From positions 1-64,000 of the forward strand of contig JAZNCN010000016.1 in NCBI GenBank assembly GCA_045587545.1: a stretch of 64,000 nt of DNA. The letters run 5' to 3'. Position numbers and translations under genes: made by a program. Below the pieces are notes generated by a model. The model saw nothing but the letters and a program-made list of their open reading frames with translations, searched no databases and had not been told where the DNA came from. The stretch's first letter is position 1. Each line of letters starts with the position of its first letter. Shown here piece after piece: positions 26,423 to 34,517 of this stretch. Source of the DNA: Caccoplasma_A sp045587545. GTDB lineage: Bacteria; Bacteroidota; Bacteroidia; Bacteroidales; G3-4614.

Positions 26423-28909
26423 CTATGCTTGAGCAGGTTGAGCCTTAGTTGCTTGTGGTACGTAATTAAGAACTAAAGGTCTGTTTACTTTCTTTTCGGT
26501 TAAAGCAAAGTCTAATACATCAGAAATATTTCTCACATAGTGGAATGTTAATCCCTTTAGATAATCAGGTTGTATTTCGTTAATATCTTTTCTGTTATCC
26601 TCACAAAGGATAATCTCTTTAATTCCTGCACGTTTAGCAGCAAGAATTTTTTCTTTAATACCGCCAACCGGAAGAACTCGTCCGCGTAAAGTAATTTCAC
26701 CGGTCATAGCTAAATTAGCTTTAACTTTTCGTTGGGTAAATGATGAGGCGATAGATGTAACCATTGTAATACCTGCCGAAGGACCATCTTTTGGAATAGC
26801 CCCTTCAGGAACATGTATATGAAGGTTCCATTTTTCAAAAATATCTTCATCAATGCCCAACTCTTCGGCATGTGATTTTACATATTGAAGAGCAATTACT
26901 GCAGACTCTTTCATTACATCTCCAAGATTACCCGTAAGAGTAAGTTTTTCTCCCTTGCCTTTACATAAACTCGATTCAATAAAAAGTATCTCGCCACCAA
27001 CAGCAGTCCATGCTAACCCGGTTACAACTCCGGCATATTCATTTCCTTCATATTGCTCTTTTGAATACTCTTTCTCACCAAGTAATGATTTGATATCCTC
27101 AACAGATATATTGACACTATATTCCTCGTTAGCAGCCTTTTTTCTGGCAATACGACGCATTATTTTAGCAATCTTTTTGTCCAATTCTCTGACTCCTGAT
27201 TCGCGAGTATACCCTTCAATTATAGCCTCCATTGTTTTTTTAGGAATTGTTACATCTCCCTTATTTAAACCATGTTCGGCCAATTGTTTAGGAACAAGGT
27301 GCCTGCGGCCTATCTCAACTTTCTCTTCCATGATGTAGCCCGATACGTCAATTAGCTCCATACGGTCAAGTAAAGGACGGTCAATAGTCCCCAAATTGTT
27401 AGCAGTAGCAATAAACAATACCTTTGATAGGTCATAATCCACATCAAGATAATTGTCGTGGAAAGCACTGTTTTGTTCAGGGTCAAGAGCTTCCAATAGA
27501 GCCGCAGCAGGATCTCCTTTATAATCGTTACCTATTTTGTCAATTTCATCAAGGACAAATACAGGATTAGAACTCTTTGCCTTTTGTAAGCCTTGAATAA
27601 TGCGTCCGGGCATAGCACCAATGTATGTGCGACGGTGTCCTCTTATTTCAGCCTCGTCGTGGAGACCTCCAAAAGATACTCTTACATATTGTCTGTTAAG
27701 AGCTTTGGCTATTGATTTACCAAGAGATGTTTTACCAACCCCCGGAGGTCCATATAAACATATTATAGGTGATTTCATATCACCTCTTAATTTAAGCACG
27801 GCAAGATGCTCAATAATACGGTCTTTAACCTTCTCCAAACCAAAGTGATCTTTATCTAATTGCTTTTGAGCATTATTTAAATTAAAATTATCTTTGGTAT
27901 ATTCGCCCCAAGGCAAATCAAGGAAGTTTTCCAGATAGTTAAACTGAACCGAAAAGTCAGGAGATTGAGGGTGAAAACGTTGTAACTTTTTCAACTCTTT
28001 ATCAAAAATAGCCCTAATCTCTTTACTCCATTTTTTCTTGTCGGCTCTTTCGTTTAACTCATATATATCATTGTCGGCATTCTCCCCAAGTTCTTCTTGA
28101 ATGGTTTTAATTTGTTGTTGAAGAAAATGCTCTCTTTGTTGTTGCGAAATATATTGATGAGTTTTATTATGGATATCTTTTTTTATCTCCATAAGTTGAA
28201 TCTCTTTACCCAATTCCGAGTAAAGTTTAAAACCCCTCTCCTTAACAGAGTTCTCCTCTAATAATGCCTCTTTTCTCTCAACCTCAAAAGGAATATTAGA
28301 ACATAAGAAGTTAATTAATAGCCCGTTACTGCCGTCAATATTTCTTAATGCTCCCATTAACTCACGTGAGGGTTCTCCTAAATATTTTAGGAACTCTAAC
28401 GTTGTATCTTTTATGGCATTAATAAGAACTTTAAACTCTTTATCACGCTTACTTACGGCAATCTCATTTAATAATGAAATCTTGCCACACAAATATGGTG
28501 AAGTTTGAGTTATGCTATTTAGTTTATATCTCTGTTTCCCTTGTAAAATAACTGATGTATTTCCATCAGGAAGTTCAAATACCTTTACAATCTCTGCAAC
28601 AACACCAATAGGGTATAGCTCCTCATATGTGGGGGCTTCAATATCAGGGTCAACTTGACAAGAAACACCTATATATTTTTTATTCGCAGAGGCATCTTTA
28701 ATAAGAGCTAAAGAGCTCTCTCTACCTACAGCAACAGGCATTGTAACACCTGGGAATAGGACCATATTCCTTAACGGAAGTATAGGAAGATTCTCTAACT
28801 GAACATCGGGACAATTAACGTCAGGATTGCCATCAATGTCAACAATTATAGGAACAAATGCCATTTCGTCTTTATTATTTGAAAAATTACTCATATTTAT
28901 ATCTGTCAA
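26423..28909 (-). CDS. lon: ATP-dependent Lon protease
   Basis: This 828-residue protease has the N-terminal substrate domain (NLPILPLRNMVLFPGV), the AAA+ module with Walker A GPPGVGKTSLGKS and Walker B FVLDEIDKIG, and the C-terminal Ser-Lys dyad protease (KDGPSAGITM). It degrades misfolded and regulatory proteins in the cytoplasm. The start could be 28909 or the next ATG at 28894; nothing decides between them. It is monocistronic and divergent from the methyltransferase gene. Confidence 0.95.
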   Translation of the reverse strand: MTDINMSNFSNNKDEMAFVPIIVDIDGNPDVNCPDVQLENLPILPLRNMVLFPGVTMPVAVGRESSLALIKDASANKKYIGVSCQVDPDIEAPTYEELYPIGVVAEIVKVFELPDGNTSVILQGKQRYKLNSITQTSPYLCGKISLLNEIAVSKRDKEFKVLINAIKDTTLEFLKYLGEPSRELMGALRNIDGSNGLLINFLCSNIPFEVERKEALLEENSVKERGFKLYSELGKEIQLMEIKKDIHNKTHQYISQQQREHFLQQQIKTIQEELGENADNDIYELNERADKKKWSKEIRAIFDKELKKLQRFHPQSPDFSVQFNYLENFLDLPWGEYTKDNFNLNNAQKQLDKDHFGLEKVKDRIIEHLAVLKLRGDMKSPIICLYGPPGVGKTSLGKSIAKALNRQYVRVSFGGLHDEAEIRGHRRTYIGAMPGRIIQGLQKAKSSNPVFVLDEIDKIGNDYKGDPAAALLEALDPEQNSAFHDNYLDVDYDLSKVLFIATANNLGTIDRPLLDRMELIDVSGYIMEEKVEIGRRHLVPKQLAEHGLNKGDVTIPKKTMEAIIEGYTRESGVRELDKKIAKIMRRIARKKAANEEYSVNISVEDIKSLLGEKEYSKEQYEGNEYAGVVTGLAWTAVGGEILFIESSLCKGKGEKLTLTGNLGDVMKESAVIALQYVKSHAEELGIDEDIFEKWNLHIHVPEGAIPKDGPSAGITMVTSIASSFTQRKVKANLAMTGEITLRGRVLPVGGIKEKILAAKRAGIKEIILCEDNRKDINEIQPDYLKGLTFHYVRNISDVLDFALTEKKVNRPLVLNYVPQATKAQPAQA

Positions 28910-29024
28910 AATGTCATATAAAAATTCTATTCCATCAGAAAATCAATAATGGAATATATCATTAATATATAGTGCAATTGTTATGCCAAATTTTATTCCT
29001 TTATAAAATATTGATAAAAAATCT

Positions 29025-29032
29025 TACCTTTG
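29025..29032 (+). promoter_or_regulatory. -7 element close to a start codon
   Basis: TACCTTTG ends only 7 bp before the ATG at 29040. Bacteroidetes transcripts begin a few bases after this box, so the mRNA would be leaderless or nearly so. Confidence 0.5.
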
Positions 29033-29039
29033 TATCATT

Positions 29040-29741
29040 ATGTTTGCTTTTAAACAATTTACCGTAACTGATAGTCAATCGGCAATGAAAGTTGGAACTG
29101 ACGGAGTATTGCTGGCTTCGTGGGTTGAATTGCCATTACAATGTTATTCAATATTAGACGTAGGTAGTGGAAGTGGAATTATATCATTAATTTTAGCACA
29201 ACGAACTAAAGGTGAAGTTTTAATAGATGCAATAGAAATAGATAAAGGCGCGGTAAATGATTCGGAAATAAATTTCTCGGCATCACCATGGAGCAATATA
29301 TTTAATCTTATAAACGGAAACTTTGTCAGTTATTCAAAAGAGTGTAAAAAGCAATATAGCTTAATCGTATCCAATCCCCCATATTTTACCGAAAATACCA
29401 AGTCGCCGGATAATAAACGCTGTATTGCTCGTAATGCGTCATCACTTAGTTTTGATTCTCTTTTTTCAGGAGTTATAAATCTTCTTTCGGAAGAAGGAAT
29501 ATTTGCCCTTGTATTACCCGCTAAAGCATATGAAGAAATTGCTCAAATAGCACTTTTAAAAGGTCTATACCTTAAACGATTAACATGGGTATCAACAACA
29601 CCAGACTCTTTACATAAACGGTTGCTTGTAGAGTGGAGTAGGAAGCAAATACAATATTCAATAGATACGCTAATAATTTCAGATAAAGATGGCGATTATA
29701 CTTCTCAATATAAAAGTCTCACAGAAGAATATTATTTGTAA
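29040..29741 (+). CDS. tRNA1(Val) adenine-N6-methyltransferase-like protein
   Basis: This 233-residue Rossmann methyltransferase has the SAM motif VGSGSGIISL, the acidic IEID and the N6-adenine motif NPPYF. The N-terminal FKQFTVTDSQSAMKVGTDGVLLASW is specific to the TrmN6 (YfiC) family, which methylates A37 of tRNA-Val. The family assignment is firm and the target is by homology. It is monocistronic. Confidence 0.9.
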   Translation: MFAFKQFTVTDSQSAMKVGTDGVLLASWVELPLQCYSILDVGSGSGIISLILAQRTKGEVLIDAIEIDKGAVNDSEINFSASPWSNIFNLINGNFVSYSKECKKQYSLIVSNPPYFTENTKSPDNKRCIARNASSLSFDSLFSGVINLLSEEGIFALVLPAKAYEEIAQIALLKGLYLKRLTWVSTTPDSLHKRLLVEWSRKQIQYSIDTLIISDKDGDYTSQYKSLTEEYYL

Positions 29742-29783
29742 ACAATAGTCCTAAAGTTAACTTAGAGTAACTCATACATGAAA

Positions 29784-29813
29784 GATGGTGTGCCAAAAAG
29801 ATGACACACCATC
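29784..29813. terminator. Terminator between trmN6-like gene and maeB
   Basis: GATGGTGTG and CACACCATC form a perfect 9-bp stem around a 12-nt loop between two convergent genes. T-rich sequence follows only weakly (AATTATTTTAT). Confidence 0.6.
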
Positions 29814-29837
29814 AATTATTTTATGAAAAATCAGAAA

Positions 29838-32120
29838 TTAATTCTTATTAAGTTTCTCTGCAACAATCGCATCAATAACAGCAACGGTTACCAAATTCTT
29901 GATGTCGCGAGGAGAACTTTCAATATCAGTAAAGTGTATAGGTTTGTTCAATCCCATTTGAATAGGACCAACAGAATCGTTTACACCAAACTCCAATAAA
30001 AGTTTGCAAGCAGTATTGGCAGCACTTAAATTAGGGAATATAAGAGTGTTTACATCTTTACCATTTAGTTTTGTAAATGGGAAAGTTTCGTCGCGAAGGT
30101 TCTTGTCCATTGCAAAATTAAGTTGCATTTCACCATCAACAATAAGTTCCGGATATTCGTTGTGCAATCTCTTAACTGCTTTGTGAATTTGAGCAGGGCT
30201 TCCATCTTTATCGGCTCCAAAATTAGAGTATGAAATCATTGCCATAACAGGATCTTTGGCAAAGAAGTTAAGAGTATGAGCAGATAGCCTTGCAATATCA
30301 ACTAATGCTTCATCGTCAGGATTTCTATTAACTAATGTATCAGCAAGATAGAATGTTCCTTTCTTAGTTGAAACAAGGTGCATTGCTCCAAAATGTTTAT
30401 ATTCAGGACGTATTCCAATAACCTCTTTCGCAATATTTATTGCATCAGTATAGTTTGTATAAGTTCCTGTAATGAAAGCATCAGCTTCACCGGTTTCAAC
30501 CATCATCATACCAAAATAAGAGCGGTCAAACATCTTTTCATATGCCTCTGATTGGGTAATACCTTCACGTTGACGTTTTTGAGAAAGTATAGATGCATAT
30601 TTACATCTTCTGTCGTACTCTCTGTCGTGACGTAGATTAACAATTTCAATATCTCCAAGGTCAAGATTGTTTTTAGCTGCTGTTTTAGCAATCATCTCTT
30701 CGTTACCTAATAAAATAGGAATACAGATACCCTCTTTGTATGCATTAACTGCAGCAGTAAGCATATTAACGTGATTAGCCTCAGCAAATACAACTCGTTT
30801 GGGATTTTCTTTTGCAGTTTCAGTTAATTGTCTGACCAACTTATTATTATATCCCATTCTTGCTCTTAAACTATCCTTATAAGCCTCCCAATCAGTAATA
30901 GGTTTAGCAGCAACACCGCTATCCATAGCAGCTTTTGCAACAGCAGGGGCAACACAAGTAAGAAGTCTGGGGTCTAAGGCTTTAGGTATGATATAGTCAG
31001 GACCAAAGCTTATTTTATTTATATTGTATGCGGCGTTTACAACATCAGGAACACGCTCTTTGGCAAGAGCCGCAATTGCATATACAGCAGCAAGTTTCAT
31101 CTCTTCGTTAATTGCTGAAGCATGAACGTCTAATGCACCTCTGAATATGTATGGAAATCCCAATACGTTATTAATTTGGTTGGGGTAGTCTGAGCGACCG
31201 GTTGCAAAAATAAGATCAGGACGAGAAGCTTTTGCTTTATCGTAAGCAATTTCAGGATTAGGGTTTGCCAATGCAAATACAATAGGATTATTGTTCATTG
31301 AACGAATCATATCTTGAGTAAGTACATCAGCTCTTGAAAGGCCCAAAAACACATCAGCTCCAACCATAGCCTCTTCCAAGGTATTTATATCTCTATCGGT
31401 CATAAATTCTTGTTTTTGAGGAGTAAGATTTTGACGCTTATTGTTGATAACACCTTTACTATCAACCATTACAATATTTTCTCGTTTGATACCTAAACTC
31501 ATATATAGTCTGGTACATGATGTTGCAGAAGCACCCGCTCCATTGACAACTAATCGGACCTCTTCAATTTTTTTGCCTTGAATCTCCAACGCATTAATTA
31601 ATCCTGCACCTGAAATAATTGCGGTACCATGTTGGTCGTCGTGCATTACGGGGATATTAAGTTCCTTTTTAAGTTTGTCCTCAATGACAAAACATTCAGG
31701 AGCTTTTATATCTTCAAGATTTATACCTCCAAAAGTAGGAGCAATTGCTTTAACAGCTTGAATAAATTTTTCAGGGTCTTTTTCGTCAACTTCAATATCA
31801 AAGACATCAATGTCAGCGAATATCTTAAATAAAAGACCTTTTCCCTCCATAACAGGTTTTCCTGCAAGAGCACCTATATCACCAAGACCTAAAACGGCAG
31901 TACCATTTGATATAACAGCAACAAGGTTTCCTTTAGCTGTATATTCATAAGCATCTTGTGGATTTTTTTCAATTTCAAGACAAGGCTCTGCAACACCCGG
32001 AGAGTATGCAAGCGATAAATCTGTTTGTGTACTATAGGGTTTAGTAGGGATAACTTCAATTTTTCCGGGTTTGCCACTTCTGTGATATTCAAGAGCGGCC
32101 TCCTTTGTAACTTTTGACAT
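29838..32120 (-). CDS. maeB: NADP-dependent malic enzyme with PTA-like domain
   Basis: This is a protein of about 760 residues. The N-terminal malic enzyme half (TQTDLSLAYSPGVAEPC; DDQHGTA; NGAGASATSC) decarboxylates malate to pyruvate. The C-terminal half resembles phosphotransacetylase but in this enzyme class is thought to be regulatory. ATG at 32120 (MSKVTKEAALEYH) matches relatives better than that at 32141. Transcribed from its own promoter with a leader of about 110 nt that contains a perfect hairpin. Confidence 0.94.
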   Translation of the reverse strand: MSKVTKEAALEYHRSGKPGKIEVIPTKPYSTQTDLSLAYSPGVAEPCLEIEKNPQDAYEYTAKGNLVAVISNGTAVLGLGDIGALAGKPVMEGKGLLFKIFADIDVFDIEVDEKDPEKFIQAVKAIAPTFGGINLEDIKAPECFVIEDKLKKELNIPVMHDDQHGTAIISGAGLINALEIQGKKIEEVRLVVNGAGASATSCTRLYMSLGIKRENIVMVDSKGVINNKRQNLTPQKQEFMTDRDINTLEEAMVGADVFLGLSRADVLTQDMIRSMNNNPIVFALANPNPEIAYDKAKASRPDLIFATGRSDYPNQINNVLGFPYIFRGALDVHASAINEEMKLAAVYAIAALAKERVPDVVNAAYNINKISFGPDYIIPKALDPRLLTCVAPAVAKAAMDSGVAAKPITDWEAYKDSLRARMGYNNKLVRQLTETAKENPKRVVFAEANHVNMLTAAVNAYKEGICIPILLGNEEMIAKTAAKNNLDLGDIEIVNLRHDREYDRRCKYASILSQKRQREGITQSEAYEKMFDRSYFGMMMVETGEADAFITGTYTNYTDAINIAKEVIGIRPEYKHFGAMHLVSTKKGTFYLADTLVNRNPDDEALVDIARLSAHTLNFFAKDPVMAMISYSNFGADKDGSPAQIHKAVKRLHNEYPELIVDGEMQLNFAMDKNLRDETFPFTKLNGKDVNTLIFPNLSAANTACKLLLEFGVNDSVGPIQMGLNKPIHFTDIESSPRDIKNLVTVAVIDAIVAEKLNKN

Positions 32121-32183
32121 AGCTCTAATAATTTTATCCAATTAATTATATAATATAACAATTTTATTCAGTGTACTTATAAT

Positions 32184-32229
32184 TTTTTACAAACACTATT
32201 AAATATATAACAGTTTGTGTTTGTAAAAA
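32184..32229 (-). promoter_or_regulatory. Hairpin at the 5' end of the maeB leader
   Basis: TTTTTACAAACAC (32184-32196) pairs perfectly with GTGTTTGTAAAAA (32217-32229), a 13-bp stem with a 20-nt loop. It lies immediately downstream of the predicted transcription start near 32232, so it would cap the mRNA. It may affect stability or translation. Confidence 0.45.
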
Positions 32230-32238
32230 TTTAAGTTG

Positions 32239-32246
32239 CAAAAGTA
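32239..32246 (-). promoter_or_regulatory. -7 element of maeB
   Basis: TACTTTTG on the minus strand matches TAnnTTTG; the -33 region is A/T-rich with TTA rather than TTG at 19 bp. Confidence 0.5.
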
Positions 32247-32422
32247 ATAAAATATTTTTTTTAGATAAATTAAAAGAACAAATAATATTTGTCTAAATAA
32301 CAAATTTTATCTTTAAATTATGATATTTAGTATGTTAGATAGTAAACTATTTTGCATATAAGAAATAATATCTGCGAAAATATGCATAATATTTAATAAT
32401 AATGAATGATATTCTTATAAAA

Positions 32423-34291
32423 TTACAATTTTTCGCATTCCGATAACCATACCGATGATGAAATATCGCTTGGCATCATTAACCCTCCTCTTGGCGATAA
32501 TGATATTATTCCAACAGCAGGACCATCATTTAAGCATGAGCGTTTAAATTGTTGAGCAAAAAATCTTTTGAAGAAAATAGTAATCCAATGTTTTATTGTC
32601 TCTTTATCATACTTACCATTAAATGCACAATTAGCAAGAAAATTTATTTTTGAAGCCGAAAATCCGTAACGCATAAAATAGTATAAAAAGAAATCGTGTA
32701 ATTCGTAAGGACCTACAATATCTTCAGTTTTTTGTTTTATGTTTCCTTTTTCGTCTGCGGGAGTCAGTTCTGGAGATATTGGGGTATTTACAACATCAAG
32801 TAGAGTAGTGCGTATATCGCCTTCGTTTTTTAAAGCTACCCAAGCTACCATATATTTTGCAAGTGTCTTAGGAATACTTCCATTAACATTGTACATTGAA
32901 ATGTGGTCTCCATTATATGTTGCCCAACCTAAAGCCAGTTCCGACATATCGCCGGTCCCCAAATGCAACGCACCTATTTTATTAGCATAGTCCATTAATA
33001 TCTGAGTTCGTTCCCTTGCTTGAGAGTTTTCGTAAGTAACATCATGTATCTGAGCACTATGTTCAATATCCTCAAAATGTTTTAGACAAGCCTCTTTTAT
33101 CGAAATTTCTTTAAAAGTAGCGCCTATTGACTTAATCATAGTAACGGCATTAGAATAAGTCCTATCAGTAGTACCAAAGCCAGGCATGGTAATAGCTGTA
33201 ATATTACTCCTGTCAATACCCATATTATCAAAAGCATTTACAGCCACCAAAAACGCAAGAGTCGAGTCTAATCCGCCGGAAATCCCAATAACAGCTTTAT
33301 TAGAGTTGGTATGTCTTAAACGTCTGATGAGAGCTGCGGTTTGAATATTAAAAATCTCCTCGCATCTTTCAGAAAGAGAATCTTTGTCGTTAGGTATAAA
33401 AGGTGTAGGATTTATTTTTCTTGTTATATAAAACTCCTTATCCGTCTTAATATAAAATTCAAAAGTTTTACAATCTATATTTGAAAACTCTAAATTGCTT
33501 TTGGCTCTTTCGTTTTTGATTATATCAGTATCAATTTCTGTTATTGTAAAGCAATTTTCGTTACAAAATCTTTTACCCTCACATAAAATATCCCCATTTT
33601 CTGCAATAATAGATGCTCCACCGTAAGCATGGTCGGTCGAAGATTCTCCTACACCGGCCGAAGCTAATATGATAGATGAGTTGTTTATTCTTGATAGAGA
33701 CTCAATATCTTTTTTTAAAGTAGAATAGAAGGTAGCTATTTCTTTAAAAACGTATGGTACAACAACTATTTCAGAGAGGTATCCGCCTCTCTTCAAATCT
33801 TCACCCAATGCAATAGATAAAGAGCAATTTTCCGAAGAAAAAAGAGCCTTATCGCATATCGAAATTCGTTGACCACACAAGGAAATTTCGCAATCAACAC
33901 CTTTTCCGCTTGTAAACCATCTGCTCTCATTTTTTGAAATCTCCCTTTTGGGAACAGCACATATTATTTTCCCATATTGAAAAGCAACAGCACAATTATA
34001 AATTTTGCCGTTGTTTGCGATAGGCATACCTACAATATTTAAAGAATTTAAATCTTTACATTCGTCAATTATCTTTTTTAATCCTGTTCTGGCGGCAGAA
34101 AGGAGGGAATTTTTTAAAAACATATCACCGCACGAGGCAGAAGTAATTGATAGCTCAGGAAATACTACGATTTTAGCCCCATTATTAACGCAATCTTTTG
34201 CCGTAGAAATAATATTTTCGGCATTAAACTCAGTGTCGGCAATCTTTAAAGTTGGAGTTGCTGCGGCAACCCTTATAAAACCATAACTCAT
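32423..34291 (-). CDS. nadE: NAD synthetase with degenerate glutaminase domain
   Basis: This 622-residue protein joins a nitrilase-like glutaminase domain (about 1-270) to a NAD synthetase domain. The synthetase half is intact: GISGGLDSTLA, MPGFGTTDRTYSNA, ARERTQILMDYAN, GTGDMSELALGWATYNGD. In the glutaminase half Glu (FPELSIT) and Lys (AVPKRE) are kept. The nucleophile motif, normally ICED, reads ALGED: Gly163 (codon 33803-33805) replaces Cys, and the segment after it is shortened and divergent. The enzyme probably uses free ammonia. The frame is otherwise intact, so this is not an obvious pseudogene. It completes the NAD route begun by nadD. Confidence 0.93.
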   Translation of the reverse strand: MSYGFIRVAAATPTLKIADTEFNAENIISTAKDCVNNGAKIVVFPELSITSASCGDMFLKNSLLSAARTGLKKIIDECKDLNSLNIVGMPIANNGKIYNCAVAFQYGKIICAVPKREISKNESRWFTSGKGVDCEISLCGQRISICDKALFSSENCSLSIALGEDLKRGGYLSEIVVVPYVFKEIATFYSTLKKDIESLSRINNSSIILASAGVGESSTDHAYGGASIIAENGDILCEGKRFCNENCFTITEIDTDIIKNERAKSNLEFSNIDCKTFEFYIKTDKEFYITRKINPTPFIPNDKDSLSERCEEIFNIQTAALIRRLRHTNSNKAVIGISGGLDSTLAFLVAVNAFDNMGIDRSNITAITMPGFGTTDRTYSNAVTMIKSIGATFKEISIKEACLKHFEDIEHSAQIHDVTYENSQARERTQILMDYANKIGALHLGTGDMSELALGWATYNGDHISMYNVNGSIPKTLAKYMVAWVALKNEGDIRTTLLDVVNTPISPELTPADEKGNIKQKTEDIVGPYELHDFFLYYFMRYGFSASKINFLANCAFNGKYDKETIKHWITIFFKRFFAQQFKRSCLNDGPAVGIISLSPRGGLMMPSDISSSVWLSECEKL

Positions 34292-34343
34292 ACTTAGAAT
34301 GTTAAAACTAAAAACAACATCTTAATGTAGATGAAATATGTTG

Positions 34344-34351
34344 CAAAGTTA
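34344..34351 (-). promoter_or_regulatory. -7 element of nadE
   Basis: TAACTTTG on the minus strand matches TAnnTTTG, about 52 bp before the nadE ATG. The -33 element is weak. Confidence 0.45.
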
Positions 34352-34414
34352 TTAAATATACTTATTTGTAAATAATTGTATCAAAAAAAATTTTCACTTT
34401 TCATTAAAAAAGAG

Positions 34415-34422
34415 TATTTTTG
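34415..34422 (+). promoter_or_regulatory. -7 element of the metalloprotease-SusCD operon
   Basis: TATTTTTG matches TAnnTTTG. The leader to the ATG at 34518 would be about 90 nt. The -33 position holds a T-run rather than a clear TTG. Confidence 0.5.
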
Positions 34423-34517
34423 TGGTTTAAAGAGGTGTAAACCATGCTGTTAATAAAAACGATGGCCTATAAATAATGTATAAAAAAAGAGGAGTCTGAT
34501 TAATTAAATAAATAAAA

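Noticed and set aside
32423..34291. nadE as a frameshifted pseudogene
   Set aside because: The frame is open throughout, the synthetase motifs are complete and codon use matches neighbours; only the glutaminase nucleophile region has changed.
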